DNA from: Hyphodiscus hymeniophilus
Taxonomy: Eukaryota; Ascomycota; Leotiomycetes; Helotiales; Hyphodiscaceae
Direction: 5' to 3'
Assembly: GCA_016508695.1 (NCBI GenBank)
Contig: VNKQ01000009.1
Coordinates: 1,054,001 to 1,118,000 of the forward strand
Length of the DNA stretch: 64,000 bases
The position numbers were made by a program, and so were the translations under genes. Each line of letters opens with the position of its first letter. Position 1 is the stretch's first letter. The notes beneath the pieces are model-generated. The model made no database searches. It saw only the letters and a program-made list of their open reading frames with translations, and was not told the DNA's origin. Of the stretch, positions 11,051-21,839 are shown piece after piece.

Positions 11051-14000
11051 TACTTCCTTGTGAAGTTGGCCCCATTTGCCGTGTCTCGACTAACTGGCTG
11101 ACCCGGGGCGTGGACTGGTGAGCTGGCCCCGTCTGTGCCGGACATGAAGCCGCCTGTAATAAGCCGTACGAGTAAGTGCTGGCTAAAGGGCGCTACACGG
11201 GCTATCTGGTTGCCAAATGCTTCCCGGAAAAGGGTGAATGAAACCTTTCCCAAGCCGTTTCGAACTCAGATATGCATCAAAGACTGGGCGTCCCGGGTTA
11301 CACAAGCTCATGCACCACACAGTACATATATTTTGTTAGAAAATGTGAGTCAAGGGAACAAACAACATTCCGCTCGCTTGTATCTTTGACGATCCCTGGG
11401 TGGCCATCTCACTGAAAAAGCTCCTGAATCTCCGATATCTACAGGGACAGGCGACCTACTCCTGAACCCCAAGATCATCAACTTGTGGCACGGCGCAAGG
11501 GGCGGTGACATGACATGGCATTCGATTTTCGAGGCCTTGTTGCAGTTGGTTACAGGATTAGAATTGTCAATCATTCCTGGAATGACACACCAGGGATTCA
11601 CGCAGCTCGCAAGTTCAACAATCAGCCCTGTCATCGAGATCCTCTTGTGGCCAGCAGCATCAAATCACATCTAAAATTCATTTGATTCCGAGGTCGCTGC
11701 AATCTTGGGTCGGCATAACCTCTTACTCGTAAGAACGGCCGAGGCATCACCAGATGCAAGGGAGTGGTGAGCGCCAAAGAAAAAGGTTACAGAGGATCAG
11801 CGTTTTTCTTTGACTTGTCATGTTGGAAGAGTGAGTTCCCGAGCGGCGTTTGTAGGAGTAAAGATGGTCACATCGCGACGGTCCGTCCGTTTCATCGGTA
11901 AATGCGATAGGCTCGCCTTGGAGAAAGTGTGAAATCTCACGATGCTTGCAATTGGGCAGAGTCGAGTCTCAACATCGGTAATGCGCAGGTAGACCAACGA
12001 GCTGATGACCGAACTTCCGAACGAAGATCACGAACGAAGGAAGAAGGAGGTGGTGATGACTCTGCTAGTCTAGATCTTACTCTTTGACGGCGATGCTGTC
12101 TTGCTGAGCTCATGAAGATCATGGATTCCATTCAGCTTTAGAGTGCATATGATTGGGGCCAGCCAGACGTCTTCACGGGCGCAACATAGGATTCTCCTCC
12201 CGTTCTCATTGTTGCACGAATGGGCCGAATTGACTTTTGTAAGCGTCTGCAGCATGGCTGATAATTGCGACACCCACAAGGTCGACTACGAGGATAGGAT
12301 GTCAACAGATTCAAGATTCGCATCCGCAGCGACTGTATCCCATACGCTAAAGCCGCCCGCCACCATCATGCACAGCTGGATTGGCTTTCATATTTTTGGG
12401 CACAGGAGGTCCTCGCGTGGAGAGGCGCTGTACATAATCTGCTAGCCAATGATTCACACTACACCCCACCCATCTTCATTTCTTGACCGCCTGGCTGCGA
12501 GCGTCTGCTTGAATCGCCGAAAGATATGGACCACTGTGTGGTCACTGGTCAGACCGGTTAGGTTGGAGACCAAACAGACAAGGAACCAACGAGAAAGAAA
12601 AGACCTCGGGATCGGCGGCATAAGACCTGGCCATTCTAGGGGGCTTCGTTCTTTATAAAGCTGTACAAGAGACATGCGCATTACGCACCCTCATATGCAG
12701 TGAAGCCAGTCATGCCTCACCCGTTTGAAGGAGCAGCTTCATTTGTACAGTCAGCTTAGCGCGCAGCCCTCCCCAGACGCAACGTGGGATGGAAGGCTCA
12801 CAGACAAGCCAGCCTTGTCAGGACCTCGTCTCGACGGTGTAGCACTGGGTTACGACAACGCCTTAAAAGTCAAAGTAACGGTTAGACATTTTCTTCGGAA
12901 TAACCCGACTCTAGAAACAAGGTTCCCATCGTTGCTCGTAAGTCGCAGAAGTCGGAAATTACGCAGATCTGGCGTTGGCCTGCTTCATTGGTCTCGAATA
13001 ATAAGCCTCGAGACCCAGAAGGCTTTCGACTAACGCTCAGCAAAGTTCTCATTCGTAGATGTCTGTGAGTAGCATTGTAGAGGTAAACTCTTGAACTCAA
13101 TCCGAATGCATATTATCTGGTTCTGACTGTGGGTACAGCTTCAGTTCCCACCATCGAGTTATGGCGCCGGCAACCTTCGTTGCGAGTAGTGATGGCGCCG
13201 GATATCAAACTTCAAGGAGTGACCAAGCCTAGGCTTTGGTGCAGAGCCGAGAGATAATTGGCTTTTCTCCTTAGCGAAATAGGTCGCGCGTCATCCTCTG
13301 ATCCAATCTAATCTGTCTAGCTTCGCTGGAGATAGCTCATAATTCCAAGGGAGTGGTGTTACAAGGATACAGTAATGTGGGGTGGAAGCGTGGAATTGTG
13401 GACTCGTGGAAGACCTTCCGGAAAACGAAGGAACAGCAGATGGCGGGATGAACGTGAGGCACAAGTAGTAGCTGACTGATAGCATCTGCTGCTGCCTTCC
13501 TTTGAGTCTTGCTTGCGTGGACTCACTGCAATACGAGTTGCCGCTGATACGAATAATGCAGTCAAGCTGATGGATATTGCTTAGTCCTCTGGTGGTATTG
13601 GTAAGATGCTCGCTCCTCTTGTCGGTAAGACGTTCGGTTTGTCAATGGTGCTGAAATGAAGTAAGGTTTCAGTGCGCTATGGCCCAAGACGGCTATTCGT
13701 CCCATTTCTGTGGTCAGGCCCACGATGCAGAGTGCTTCATGAATATGACTTGTGGTAGTGAAGGGAAACAGCAGTAGTGTAAGAGCTTGCAAGGTGTCCT
13801 TCTTCCCCTGATGGTGATATTCGAAGCAACCCCTCAACTCGTCTCGTCCACTCCTGTACAGGTACAGTATATATATAACAGGGATCTTGTCTTCGACCGA
13901 TGGAGCGTGTGGAGGCTTTTTCTCTCGGCTGATCAAGGGTCATGGATCATCTGCAACCCCGTGGGTCAAGTCATACCCAGGTTCGGCTCTCGCTCCGCTT

Positions 14001-15402
14001 TTGACACCAAAATGACCACAGCAAGACGCCTCAGCCCTCAGGGCATTTCACAGGCCAGGGGTCCAAAACGTTTTCAGGATCGTTTTCATCCGCAACCACC
14101 CCTCACCCGGGCATGGGTTCACGATCTGCTGCCGTAGCCCGGCCTTATTTGCATGCATGGCACTTGTGCTTCGCGGCTTCATGCTGATTGCTGAGTTGCC
14201 TTGTGCGTGACGGAGTTGCCGCCTACTTTCTGGCTGTCCCATGTCTAGCACAACAGCAGCCAGAGTACCATGTTCAGATTTCGCGAGACTTCAGAGATGC
14301 CTTGGCCATGGGGCAAACCAAGTCCTTGGAAATAACGGTCTTTCCAGGCTCTGCTTGGGAGGTACCGTAAATGAGAATCATGTTGAATGTTGATACCTAC
14401 CGTAAAAGGAAACTTGAGAGTCTGTAATGACGCTGACAGTCGCGAAGTAGGACAGTGCAAAGTAATGCAAATGAGATGGGACTGGACCCTTGGGCTCGGT
14501 ACCAGTAATACAGTAGGCAGGAATCAGGATCAATCTTTAATCCACTCTAAAGCTCTGGTGAAGAATGTCATATCACACGGCAGCTATGCCGATTGAGACA
14601 GTAATTTGACGAAGGCTAGACTGACAAAGGAAAGATCTGTTTTTGGGCATCCCTCTCGAGTCTCAAATCCTCAATGCGGTGGTTCTCATTTGGTAGAGTT
14701 AGCGAGACGACTGTAAATTCTTCGAGCGAAGAGCATCAACGACCTTTGCCTCATCCGGACTGTGTGCTAACGCCTCCAAACATGAGATGTTAACGCCTCC
14801 GGGGCTTGGATGCATTGGCCGGGAATTCGGTTTTCCCTTTGGCCCCTTGTTTGCTGCTAGCATGTTCCACCGCCTGGAAATTGAAAGGTCTGTCTTCGGT
14901 ATGAGGCTACTTCTGACACTAGGCAGTGGGGTGTCAATAGAATATAGAAGTATGGTATTTTATTACCTGGGCAATAAACAGGGTAAGAATAGCAAAATTG
15001 CCTTCTCCAAGCTTGGGCTGACAGTGAGTGAGCGAGTGAGCACTGAGTACAGGGCCATTTCCCTTGCCGCTCACCCTTTTCGTACCGAGGATGTGAAGGA
15101 CTTCCAGTTCTGGTTCGGGGCGGGTAAGCAGGGCCAAGGCAGGGCAGGGTGACAGACTCACATCACAGCATCTCGAGTGCGTACGAAGTAATGTAGCAGT
15201 GTGTCTATATGAAACCAATCCACTGTATCTATTGTCCCCTGCTTTGCGTAGGTAGTGCGTGCTGAGTCGCTGACCCAAGGGCCAAGAGGCAGCCCCCGAC
15301 CTACATACTCTCCGTACTAAGGTCTAACACTACCATACAATAGCCAACTCTCAACCGCTCACGGCAACTACTACTGTTGATCGCGGCACACCCTGCAGAC
15401 CA

Positions 15403-15413
15403 CCCCCCCCCCC
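15403..15413. repeat. Poly-C run, 11 bases
   Basis: The longest homopolymer I saw in the window. Run length is likely to be unreliable given the homopolymer-linked frameshifts elsewhere. Confidence 0.9.
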
Positions 15414-15954
15414 TTCGCACGACGTCCATGGTCCACCAACTTGCCTTCTTCACCGAATCACTCTCTACCCGAATAAAGAGCTGATGATACGTATCCAACC
15501 GCGGGATGTGGCGCTTGACCGACCTTCAATCCGCCTAGCCCACCTTCGAACTCTGTATGTTGCGCACCACTGCGCCAGGGGGAGGCCACTATTTCGACTT
15601 TGACCGCCAACAAAGACCATGCATCCATGCATCCTGAGCATCCCCAGAAGACAGCTCAGACCCGCGGATTCCTGAGATGGGACTAGGAGAGCCCTTGCCC
15701 CAGCCCAAGATGACATGCTAGACATGCCATGCCGTAGGTTTCGACAGTCGCTTGCATGGCGCTTTTTATATCTGTGTTGCCGTTGTCTAGCCTCGACATG
15801 GAGGTCATCCCTTTGCGTAATCTAGTGGTTGGAATTCATCTCTCATTTCACACCATGCCTTATTTCTCTGGTATCCTCCAGCAAAGTTGATCTCATTTTT
15901 CTCTCTCCCAAACCTCATACTACAACACGAGTATACCCTACACACGACACGAAG

Positions 15955-17148
15955 ATGAACTCAGTTTATGGTGTTCCGGCGTATGGAGGAGGCACAGGGG
16001 GCTATGAGACTGTGGAAACACTTTTGGACGACGTATCAAGACAGATGGCTTCATCCAACTTGACAAAGTACTCTCGCGGTTCGGGTGGACAGAGGCCCAG
16101 TGCTGGCTCGATGCGAATTGCAAAACCAAATAGTACAAGCAACAGCCCTAGAGGATCAATAGGATTGGGTCGACGGAGAACCGTGATGTCGGACCGGAGA
16201 AGGATGGCTCTAGGAGAACAAAATATGGCCGCCCCTGCTGGATTTGTCTCCAACGATGGTCTGCAACTACCTACCAGATCTAATCGTCCCGTCAGTTGGC
16301 ATCCTTCTTCGCAGATGCCACAGCCTCAATACCACACAACATACCAAATCCCAACTTTCCAAAGACAACCCGATTTCCATGCCTACGATCTCTCTCAAAC
16401 GCCTGCCGTATATTCTGGATATGGCTCGCCAGACTCAACGTTTTCTCCATTATCGATGCCCTACTCTGCGTACGAGCAAAACTACACTCAACCAGGCAAT
16501 GCCACTCCATACGACTCAAGTCAAGGATATCAATCCAATCAGCATTTAACGCCATCAGACATGCCTTACTATTCAACGCAAGCCGATATCATGGACTCCG
16601 CTATGCATTCACACATGGACTGGGACAATTTCGCTGCGAGCGGCTTCGAGAACTCCACTTCACCACCAACTCCCGAATTTTTTCTTCCCATACAGCACGC
16701 AGAGAGCCATCTGCCAGCCGAAGATGCAATTCCTTACCACTCATTGTCCGATTCTGAGCCGGAGGGCGAGATACTTCAGGGATTAGGGCTCTACGATACT
16801 CCCGACGTTCCCAAGTCTCCACCATCAACTGGTCAGCTCGATCACTATCGCGCACTGATTATGTCGCAACTTCTTGGGACATCATACAGAAAAGCCGAGC
16901 CGGAATCAACAGGGAAGGGGTTGAAGCTCGAAGAGACATGGAACCCTCCTCCCAGTGACGACGACGACGATGATGAGGATGATGATGAGCTAGATGGAGA
17001 AGGAGACGATGATGATGAAGAGCCTGCCACTCATCATTCGATTTCGAACAATACCTTCACGCAAAGAGGTGACGCATTCATGGATGCATCAAGGATTATA
17101 CCAGATGGCGTGCAGGCGAATCAGGATTTGCATAGTTCATGGCTTTAG
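15955..17148 (+). CDS. Disordered acidic fungal protein, function unknown
   Basis: Single-exon frame of 397 aa. The ATG at 15955 follows a good context (GAAGATGA); the frame is open 126 nt further upstream but without an ATG. Most of the protein is low-complexity, rich in Ser, Tyr, Gln and Pro (a region of about 150 residues with YSGYGSPDST-like segments). Short ordered islands include an N-terminal TVETLLDDVSRQMA helix, a DHYRALIMSQLLG helix and GKGLKLEETWNPPP. An Asp/Glu tract of about 25 residues follows, encoded by GAC/GAT repeats. No DNA-binding domain or membrane segment is visible. The composition and the 6 kb upstream desert suggest a regulator, but that is inference. Confidence 0.75.
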   Translation: MNSVYGVPAYGGGTGGYETVETLLDDVSRQMASSNLTKYSRGSGGQRPSAGSMRIAKPNSTSNSPRGSIGLGRRRTVMSDRRRMALGEQNMAAPAGFVSNDGLQLPTRSNRPVSWHPSSQMPQPQYHTTYQIPTFQRQPDFHAYDLSQTPAVYSGYGSPDSTFSPLSMPYSAYEQNYTQPGNATPYDSSQGYQSNQHLTPSDMPYYSTQADIMDSAMHSHMDWDNFAASGFENSTSPPTPEFFLPIQHAESHLPAEDAIPYHSLSDSEPEGEILQGLGLYDTPDVPKSPPSTGQLDHYRALIMSQLLGTSYRKAEPESTGKGLKLEETWNPPPSDDDDDDEDDDELDGEGDDDDEEPATHHSISNNTFTQRGDAFMDASRIIPDGVQANQDLHSSWL

Positions 17149-17581
17149 ATTTTGGGAGTTGATTCGTTCTTGGGCCTAGCATAGCGATGGAAGGATGGGT
17201 AAAAGGATGGCTTGATTTAGCGACGGTGTTTGGGCATTAATGCAAAGGCCCTGCCAGCACTTGAGCATTTGGCAGGCAAATCATGTAGACAGATGATGTA
17301 AATGTAGATCATGAATAAAGTATATACGATAACGGCTGTTTCCCTCTGTACACATGTATGGCTTTTCCCTTTCACATCTTGTCGCACTAATGACCGCCTG
17401 AAGAAGAGTGTGGCTCGGTGAAAGGAGGACGTGCGGCTCTGTTTAAGCCTCACTTCACTTACGCTAACAGGGGCTGGGAAAAGCTTGGCTGGTTCTGGTT
17501 TTGAGGAGGATCAAGAATCGCTGCCAGATGCCTCATCAAACTCTATCAAAACACAAATTGTCGTCGTCCAGATCCATCAAG
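17149..17581. other. Intergenic between disordered-protein gene and Las1
   Basis: 430 bp, head-to-tail arrangement. A polyadenylation-like AATAAAG lies near 17314. Nothing else is recognised. Confidence 0.35.
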
Positions 17582-18702
17582 ATGGTTCAGTATATCATCA
17601 ACCCCTGGCGCAACCATGGCGAGCTCCTGCGAATCCGGGAGCAGCTGTATCCCGTGCCTGGAAAGCCGGTGGTGGACTCGAGTCGTCGTCACGCTGTGGC
17701 TCAGGTCTCGGTATGGATGCAGAGGGGCAACTGTCCACATTTGGTAGAATCGACCGCCATTCTCACTTCGGCCGTCCTGAACGATGTCCCCGGAAACTCG
17801 GCGTACTGTGTTCGAGCGGCGTATTCCGCAGCATTTTGCAGGTGAGTAACGAGCTTGCCACATGTCCGTGCTGGCTATTTTCGTCGTTCTCGTATTTGGC
17901 TTCAAATATGAAGGATCCATCCTTACTTATGGAATGTTGAGGCGCCGTCGTGTGTCTCGAGCCTAGGCTTCTCAGTAATTGGTAACGGTGTTCGTGGGCT
18001 GACTCCGCTTGGACAACTTTCGTGCTCGTATCTTTGAGAAAAATGAGCTGATTCATAACTAGATTCGTCACTGGTCTTCTTGATGGTTTCCAAAACAAAG
18101 GCCGCAAAATCGGCATGTATTCAATAGCAAAGAGCATTGGCCTTCCCGCCACATACGTTGAGCTGCGTCACCAAGCAACGCACGAAGAGCTCCCTTCCCT
18201 GCCCAAGCTCCGTACGGCAACTCAGAAAGCTTTGCGATGGATCTGGGATTACTACTGGGCCAAGCTACCCTATGACCTGGCCGAGACCGAGAACTGCAAA
18301 GATTATATCAAAAGACTACTTGAGGAAAAGAACGACCAGACTCGTCGGAAGATGGAGACTCGACTAAGTCAATGGGACGATGATGAGGTACTTGAGGCTT
18401 TGACGGAAGTTGAAGACGTAACGGATGATCCGGAGGTGTTGATGAAATTGCTGAAGCTCTCTGAGAAAATCATGGGCGCCGATACCTCAGACCGGGAGGA
18501 TGGTATATTGAGAGTGGCGTCAGAGCTCAAGAATGTTGATGACTTGAAAGCAGAGATGGCAAAGATGCAAGCGGACCTGAGTGATTCTGATGATGGAGGA
18601 CCGCGAATAGATTCTGCCATCAAACCGCCACACCTAGAAGGAAAAGGTTGGAGCATGTGGGAAGGGCCTTGGATCCCAAAACCCATTGGAAGTATACAAT
18701 GA
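17582..18702 (+). CDS. LAS1: Pre-rRNA processing endonuclease Las1
   Basis: Las1 cuts the ITS2 spacer of pre-rRNA together with the kinase Grc3 during 60S subunit maturation in the nucleus. Two exons, 17582-17841 and 18063-18702, are separated by a 221-bp intron and give 299 aa. The N-terminal HEPN nuclease domain is clear: it starts MVQYIINPWR, and the catalytic RHxxxH motif is present as RHQATH in the second exon, followed by EELPSL. After the domain come an acidic helical segment and a short end with GWSMWEGPWIPKPIG. The C-terminal part is short compared with the roughly 500-residue yeast protein. The frame is intact to the stop. Confidence 0.92.
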
Positions 18703-19778
18703 AATGCCTCAAAAGTTTAGCCTCACCTCGCAGAGAGTATGAAATCAAATCATACTTGAACAAAGAGCCTCTCACTCTACTTGTCTCGGACTTCCTTCCA
18801 CTCGAGTCACGCATTTTTATCGAGTATCATCTCTCGGGCTCCAACCTTTCACCATTGCTTTGCCTGCTCCTAACACATGTGGAAGGGCAGTGAACCAAGA
18901 ATTTTCAAGCCGCATCTTGGCCAGCGCTGACGATTCTCAGACTTGCTCCGTCTTGCTGTTCAAAAGATTGAGTAAGAATCAAAAGAAGCCTTTTCATCCT
19001 AAGTCTGGGCTTTGAACCGGCTTTGGTAAACTTGAAAGTAACTTGGTGCTGTCAGCAAGGCTAAACCCCGTTCTCCGAGAACCTTGGACCCATTACGAGC
19101 AGCCCCCGCTGCTTTGTATCTGTTGGATCACGGCAGCAGACCCCGGATCGATGATTTTGTGCTTCTCAAATCCATAGACGTGGATCAGTACTCGGATCAT
19201 AATCCGTACTCTCGGGTATCCTCGGCCATATAAAGGCGAACTGATTAATGGCGGATCATCGTGCTCCTGGCCAAGTCAGACCTCTTTGCATTCATATATT
19301 TATTGGTATAGTGCAGTTGTCAAGGTGATTGGATGTTCTGCGGGAAGTTGTTACTAGAGATAGTTGAATGGCGCACGAACGGGTTCATTCCTAGCATGTA
19401 CAAACGGCTAGCAGCAGGTGATCTTGTATTGATACATGAAACCGGTGGACCCGTATCAATCTGCGACGGCATGTTTTTCGCTGTCGTCGTTGTTGCTACT
19501 CGGGCAAAGAAAAGACCATATCGCAGAAGGAAAAGAGGCTATGCCCCGGACGACATCGATCAGATGATATTACTCCTTGATCAGCTTGCCATGGATTTTT
19601 CTCTGGCAAATCACAACAGTGTAACGAAGGGCATCATAGCATCATTAGAACAATCCATCCATTTTGCGCAGCTAAGCTTTGACATTATCCAGTCACTTGA
19701 TTCTTGAAAGCCCCCCTTCTCCCCATCGCAGTTGAAGTTCCTCTTCCCATTTGTTCAGACTCAAGTCATTCAAGCAGC
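18703..19778. other. Intergenic between converging Las1 and transporter genes
   Basis: 1.1 kb. A 124-codon plus-strand frame at 19333-19707 has no recognisable domain. No repeats seen. Confidence 0.4.
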
Positions 19779-21839
19779 CTAATTCTTCGGCTCCTCAGCA
19801 ACCCTCTCAGGCGCATCGCCATGACTAACTCTCGGCCCAAGTTTATCCTCCAGGTCGATCTCACCGCGCTCGAGGCGTCCAGTGTTCTTATCAACAGCAG
19901 TCCTCCATGCTGGCGTGCCGAGATACTTGAAGGAGCCTGGAGTGGAATCATCAAAGATATACTCGACTTCCTCGAGAGGCTTTTGGGCCGTCTCGGGGAA
20001 CAGAAACAAGACGTGCAAGAACATAGCTGCACAGAAGACGCCGAAGACAATGTAGACCTCCCAACGAATGTTTGCGAACGCAGGAGGCACGAAGTAGGCC
20101 AGCGCGAAATTGAATGCCCAATTGGCCGACGTCGCCAAAGCAACAGCCTTACCACGGACGCGGAGAGGGTAGAGTTCTGGTGGATAAATCCAGGAGACTG
20201 GTCCCCAGGTAGGTGCATAAGATGCCACAAAGAGGTATGTGCAGGCGATCACGGCCTTTGCTGGAGCACCGGTGATAGAGATGGACTCTGCGGCGTTGTT
20301 GAATTGGCCTTTATATGGAACCACGCCGTACGTGGCGAGAAGTCCAGCGTTGACAAATAGCCACACCATCATGAGGAAGGCACCCACGAGCATCGTTGGA
20401 CGACGGCCCCATTTGTCAACGAACAGCAGGGCCGGGACAGTCATAATGACATTGATGATGTATTGAATGGAGGAAGGAAGCAGAACGCTGTTGCCCAATC
20501 CTGCCATCGTGAAGATGTATGTAATGTAGTCTGTGAAATTATAAGCATTTTATGATCAGGCAGCTTCGGCTATTACATACACATCATTACATTCATTCCA
20601 GTGAGCTGAGACCAGATTTGCGTGAAGATACCGATATGAGTCCGATTGATCATCTTCGGCTTGAAAAGCTCAAAGTAAGTGACATCGGAATTAGCTCGTT
20701 CAAATTCGACGACTTCTCTGATCTCAGACATCTCCTTATGAACGAAAGGCGAGTCAGTATCACCATGAGCGTGCACTGCGAGTATGTTAGCAATGAAAGC
20801 TTTTCCAATTTCAGTGAGAGACATACCGAGAGCAAGCACATTGATTGCTTCTTCCCATCGGTCTTTCTTGGCGAGCCATCTAGGAGATTCTGGCAGGAAT
20901 AAGAGGGCAACGAAGAGGAAGATGGCAGGAATCATCTGTAGGCCCCATGGAATTCTAAAAGCGGCAGAACCGCTAACAGATGAGCTTCCGTAGGAAATGT
21001 AGAACATAATCAAGATGCCCCAGGTAATCGCCCCTTAGATCTGTCAGCGCCTGAACAATCTTCATCAGTAGGGAGAAACTCACATTGCTGGCAACCGACA
21101 AGTCGTCCCCGTTTCGATGGAGGTGCGATTTCTGTAATGTAAACCGGCACCTGTGCAGAGCAGATTCCAACGGCTAGGCCGTTGATGAATCTTCCTGCAA
21201 CCAACATCCCGATGTTTTGAGAGGCACAGACGATAATACTTCCAACACACCAAATAACACTGCCAGTCTGAATGGCTTTCTTTCTTCCGAGAATATCAGA
21301 AATATAGCCAGAAATCAAGGCGCCGAGGAATGAGCCTCCAGGCATAGAAGCCGTGATGCCACCTTCAGACGGGTCAGAACGACGTTTCTCAAAAAATTGT
21401 GATTGCGAGGACTAACCTTGAACGCTGGCAGTTGGACCAGAGCATTTTCCATCTGTATCTTTGTAGAGAGGACCTTGGTTGAAGTAGCAGAGATATGGCT
21501 CCTGAATAACGACAGAGTCAGTGATTGCCTCAATCAATCAGAAGACTTCGGCCCAAGAGCTGCAGCCTTCGGATATGTAATATTGGGCTCTTTTACTGTT
21601 GAGATGATGGCAGACATAGAACTGATATCAAAGCCAAAAAGAGCACCTAGAATTTCAGAGTCAGTAAACTCCGGAAAACAACAAGTACTTTGAGTGTAAT
21701 CTCGGGTCAATCTTTACTCGTGCATATATGCAGACTGAGACCATCGAGCGACTTCAAGTGGGAAAACCAAGTGGGTTCAGAACTCACCTCCAACGACGGC
21801 TACCGCCGCAATAACATAGACATTACCAACAGTATACAT
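19779..21839 (-). CDS. Sugar-porter family MFS transporter
   Basis: Seven exons (21788-21839, 21597-21646, 21417-21501, 21084-21362, 20827-21033, 20581-20775, 19779-20530), all GT-AG and phase-consistent, give 539 aa. This is the normal length for a 12-helix sugar:H+ symporter of the plasma membrane. Signature motifs are GYISDILGRKKA between helices 2 and 3, PESPRWLAKKDRWEEA in the central loop, DKWGRRPT, WGPVSWIYPPELYPLRVRGK and PETAQKPLEEVE. An early extracellular loop carries the CYFNQG and CSGPTA segments seen in fungal monosaccharide transporters. Substrate (glucose, other monosaccharide or quinate) cannot be fixed from sequence. The exons are short at the N-terminus, so that end is the least certain. 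Confidence 0.9.

Larger units (their letters stand above)
9567..15954. other. 6.4 kb gene-free interval between divergent genes
   Basis: Only short overlapping frames on both strands occur here, none with a family signature, and I found no tRNA or snoRNA-like element. The interval carries three exact copies of TACGGAGTA (9783, 10773, 11015), an imperfect inverted repeat at 11015-11050, a GAGT-rich run near 15024 and an 11-C homopolymer at 15403-15413. It lies upstream of both the NAD kinase gene and the disordered-protein gene, so long regulatory DNA or non-coding transcripts are possible. Confidence 0.5.

Noticed and set aside
14787..15152. 121-codon plus-strand frame in the desert
   Set aside because: Includes a GAGT-type simple repeat and shows no family similarity.
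19333..19707. 124-codon plus-strand frame downstream of Las1
   Set aside because: Sits in the 3' flank between converging genes and has no recognisable motif.
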